Source: Clostridia bacterium
GTDB taxonomy: Bacteria; Bacillota; Clostridia; UBA1212; UBA1255
Length of the DNA stretch: 35,414 nucleotides
Assembly: GCA_017508875.1 (NCBI GenBank)
Contig: JAFWQX010000014.1
Location: 1-35,414, forward strand
Direction of reading: 5' to 3'
In this document: in pieces, positions 34,301 through 35,414 of the stretch
How positions within the stretch are numbered: the first letter of the stretch is position 1
How the letters are laid out: the number at the start of each line of letters is the position of its first letter
Notes under the pieces: generated by a model
Databases searched by the model: none
Told to the model about the DNA's origin: nothing
The model's input: the letters and a program-made list of their open reading frames with translations, nothing else
Made by a program: the position numbers and the translations under genes

Positions 34301-35414
34301 AAGTTACCGGAAGCGGTAATAAAGTCGGTGCGATAGCGGGCAACGGCACCCAGATGGGCAGAGTCGGACAGTGTTTTGCCGCTTCCGGCTCGGCAGATAA
34401 TCTGTTCGGTAATTACAATAATATCGGAGGAGATCCGTACTCCTGCGCTTTCCTTACTGCTGAGCAGCTTATCGATCCGGCGAGCTTCCAAAATGTGTAC
34501 GCAAGCAGATGGAATATCGGTTTCGAAGCAGGACATGTCTGGGGCATCGGATGGGAGTATCCGCTGCCGCAGCAATTCTCAAACTATATAACGCTCGTGC
34601 CTTTAAACGATAAAGACGATGCGCGCATCGTATGGCTGCCGAGAACGGAAATGAAGGTCCCCTCCGCCGCATATACGCGTGACGGTTATGCTTTCGATTC
34701 CTGGAACACGGAGCGCGACGGAAGCGGGACAAAATACGTTTCAGGCGATACCGTTCCCGCAAACACGGTGCTGTACGGTCAATGGAATACAGTCGATTAC
34801 ACTATCATCTATACCGATACCGGAGATGTACAGCATTACAATATCGAAAGCACCGATCTGCTTGCGGCTCGTCAGAGAGATCACTACTCGTTTGACGGCT
34901 GGAAAGTCACGGGCGCAGACGGAAACTGGGCCAGCGGCGAAATCGTTGCCGGCGGCGAGCTGCTTACCGGCAGATTCGGCAACGTCCGGCTCAGCGATAC
35001 GTGGAGCGCGCTTCCGAAATATACTGTTACGTGGAAGATGGACGACGGCAAACTCATTGACAAAACTTTGGTCGAAGACGGAGCATTGCCCGAGCACGAT
35101 GATCCGGTAAAGCCGGAAACCGCTGAATTCACGTACACCTTCACAGGCTGGTCACCTGATATTGCCGCCGTACAGGGAGACACGGAATATACCGCAACGT
35201 TCAGCGAAGTCAGAAGATCGTACACGATCACCTGGAAGAACGACGACGGATCTGTCATCGATACCACGACGGTCGAATACGGTACCGTTCCGGCGCACGC
35301 TGACGCGGTGAAAGACAACACCGCCGAATTCACGTACACGTTCGCCGGCTGGTCCCCTGCCCTTGCTTCTGTCTCGGGCGATACTGAATATACGGCAACT
35401 TTCTCAAGTACGAA
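31354..35414 (+). CDS. Giant secreted GLUG/InlB-repeat adhesin, 3' end outside window
   Basis: One open frame from ATG 31354 to the right edge, at least 1353 codons with no stop. AAGGAGG lies 8 nt before ATG. Residues 1-36 are a signal peptide (cleavage near STAKA). Module 1 (about 46-145) has the start GTYSDPYRIEEANDL and FDGTFDGNGRTLTGF, followed by about 18 GLUG-type repeats with GGIAG cores (about 150-695). A Gly-rich linker spans 776-792. Module 2 (about 798-990) repeats the same plan with four GLUG units. Then come an InlB/Listeria-Bacteroides-type repeat (about 1099-1146, YAFDSWNTERDGSGTKY), a related degenerate unit, and 67-residue repeats from 1222. Such proteins are surface adhesins. 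The wall-anchoring signal must lie beyond the window. Confidence 0.9.
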   Translation, partial: MLKKRSLLTVLLSSFALLVLALVLIISAVPDSTAKAAEIEGMKGSGTYSDPYRIEEANDLVTFSKNVKNGNSFNGKYVFLINDVDMSGITSWVPIGTSSTAFDGTFDGNGRTLTGFTISDDSLDRAGLFGENSGIVKNLFLSGSVKGNENVAGIVARNHNGGQITNCTFSGTVQGRAYVGGIAGYNDGMIENCFNEAAVTCNEKGGGIAGVSNRDIVSCTNKGEIKGNKYIGGIAGKCENGTVTGCLNETYASVTSLSSGGDTYAGGIAGEAKGEILYSTNKAGVTCSGQCAGGIAGFGSSLNISECINEGNVNSNGNERTGGIAGAVSSNKDNTVGIVRCTNRGTVSGGSKTGGIAGSAGYCNIENCISNKPVSGGERTGGIAGELAHGSGIDACTNTGKVTGSKYVGGIAGIQDHSEDVLNSINSGDVKGSGDRIGGITGHAVFDYKGGVGSSRIRYCTNKGDVEGLAMTGGIAGFSNANISNNINRGDVTGTNYTAGIVGETFDGGDTLQVNINEGDISGNERVGGICGYQRSSAIVQCYNKGNVKGSQDVGGIIGFNEPVDVGCTIKYCINDGDVTATGPQDSETTAGGIVGYGNEVSVIECGNTGDIEGNGTHIGGVVGFTKGGSITDSYNRGAVFGYRYVGGILGRARDTVTITRCYCFAPDDHPKYSGKDGVDCLYYQAGNYGFAGGLVGGRWNSGVVVNLNNNYWWCDCSDYALGWVESFGILSGDGYDYFYYQSRFKDSSNFKGWDFDKVWVVKGDAPVNRRAQNINPKGGVGGVGGAGGNGATVLAYTSRVYINNESELRSFRDSVNGGNSYSGVDVFLKSDLDFSGTNWTPVGSSSEATFSGTFYGEGHVIKGIKVDSSSNAGLFGHINYGSVRDLWVYGSVKGGGYNVGGIAGYCSGSIENCVFIGDVTSTATEGNVGGICGGYGTYSASGSISDCLHVGSVSGSGITAGGIVGNKSFIGFTVERCLQIGKVTGSGNKVGAIAGNGTQMGRVGQCFAASGSADNLFGNYNNIGGDPYSCAFLTAEQLIDPASFQNVYASRWNIGFEAGHVWGIGWEYPLPQQFSNYITLVPLNDKDDARIVWLPRTEMKVPSAAYTRDGYAFDSWNTERDGSGTKYVSGDTVPANTVLYGQWNTVDYTIIYTDTGDVQHYNIESTDLLAARQRDHYSFDGWKVTGADGNWASGEIVAGGELLTGRFGNVRLSDTWSALPKYTVTWKMDDGKLIDKTLVEDGALPEHDDPVKPETAEFTYTFTGWSPDIAAVQGDTEYTATFSEVRRSYTITWKNDDGSVIDTTTVEYGTVPAHADAVKDNTAEFTYTFAGWSPALASVSGDTEYTATFSST
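35017..35414 (+). repeat. 67-residue tandem repeats in the adhesin
   Basis: Unit 1 starts at 35017 (KYTVTWKMDDG) and unit 2 at 35218 (SYTITWKNDDG), a period of 201 bp. Both contain TAEFTYTF, a GWSP turn and GDTEYTATFS. Unit 2 is cut by the window end after about 65 residues. The repeats probably continue, since the frame stays open. They resemble InlB B-type surface repeats. Confidence 0.88.

Overview
The window reads as chromosome of an uncultured, fibre-associated Clostridia-type Firmicute. Evidence from sequence: strong AGGAGG-type ribosome binding sites with some TTG/GTG starts, sigma-A promoters (one nearly consensus at 7383-7411), a cyclic-di-AMP receptor of the DarA type, a FeoA-FeoB fusion with a small FeoB-associated Cys-rich protein, the Firmicutes-style lspA-rluD pair, and plant-glycan enzymes. 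The exact genus cannot be told from the sequence. There is no rRNA, phage module, transposase gene or CRISPR array.

Layout. (1) 41-7323, minus strand, read from the promoter at 7383-7411: polyphosphate polymerase-like VTC protein, DUF4956 membrane protein, ABC exporter, its DUF1854 partner, DarA, a NahK-like sugar kinase, SmpB and a membrane-anchored zinc-ribbon protein. (2) 7656-11185, minus: GH127-type beta-L-arabinofuranosidase overlapping the end of miaB, then tRNA-Leu(CAA) with its terminator. (3) 11418-16248, plus: a GH3 glucosidase with swapped domain order, a membrane-anchored surface protein with a Thr/Pro stalk, and an RluA-family pseudouridine synthase whose 3' end overlaps the convergent next gene. 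(4) 16200-18849, minus: lspA, rluD-like, GT2 glycosyltransferase, all overlapping. (5) 19211-31070, minus: DUF1287 lipoprotein, sugar isomerase-like TIM barrel, CE15-like esterase, FeoAB, FeoB-associated peptide, GH28-like beta-helix protein, endonuclease IV, PgeF and an orphan solute-binding lipoprotein, mostly packed tightly. (6) 31354 to the right edge, plus: a very large secreted GLUG/InlB-repeat adhesin, cut by the window end.

The least expected element is a family of intergenic repeats. A 98-nt near-palindromic hairpin occurs at 7534-7631 and 18949-19046 (97 of 98 bases identical by eye). It is embedded in strictly in-phase 7-bp tandem arrays of two sequence classes. A truncated copy is at the left edge and a core-less array at 29171-29205. 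All sit just beyond the 3' end of minus-strand genes, and in one case a heptad supplies the gene's stop codon.

How the genes may work together (inference): GH127, GH3, GH28-like, CE15-like, the isomerase-like protein and the NahK-like kinase suggest use of pectin, arabinan or xylan fragments. None of these enzymes has a visible signal peptide, so processing is probably intracellular. The adhesin, stalk protein and DUF1287 lipoprotein form the cell-surface side.
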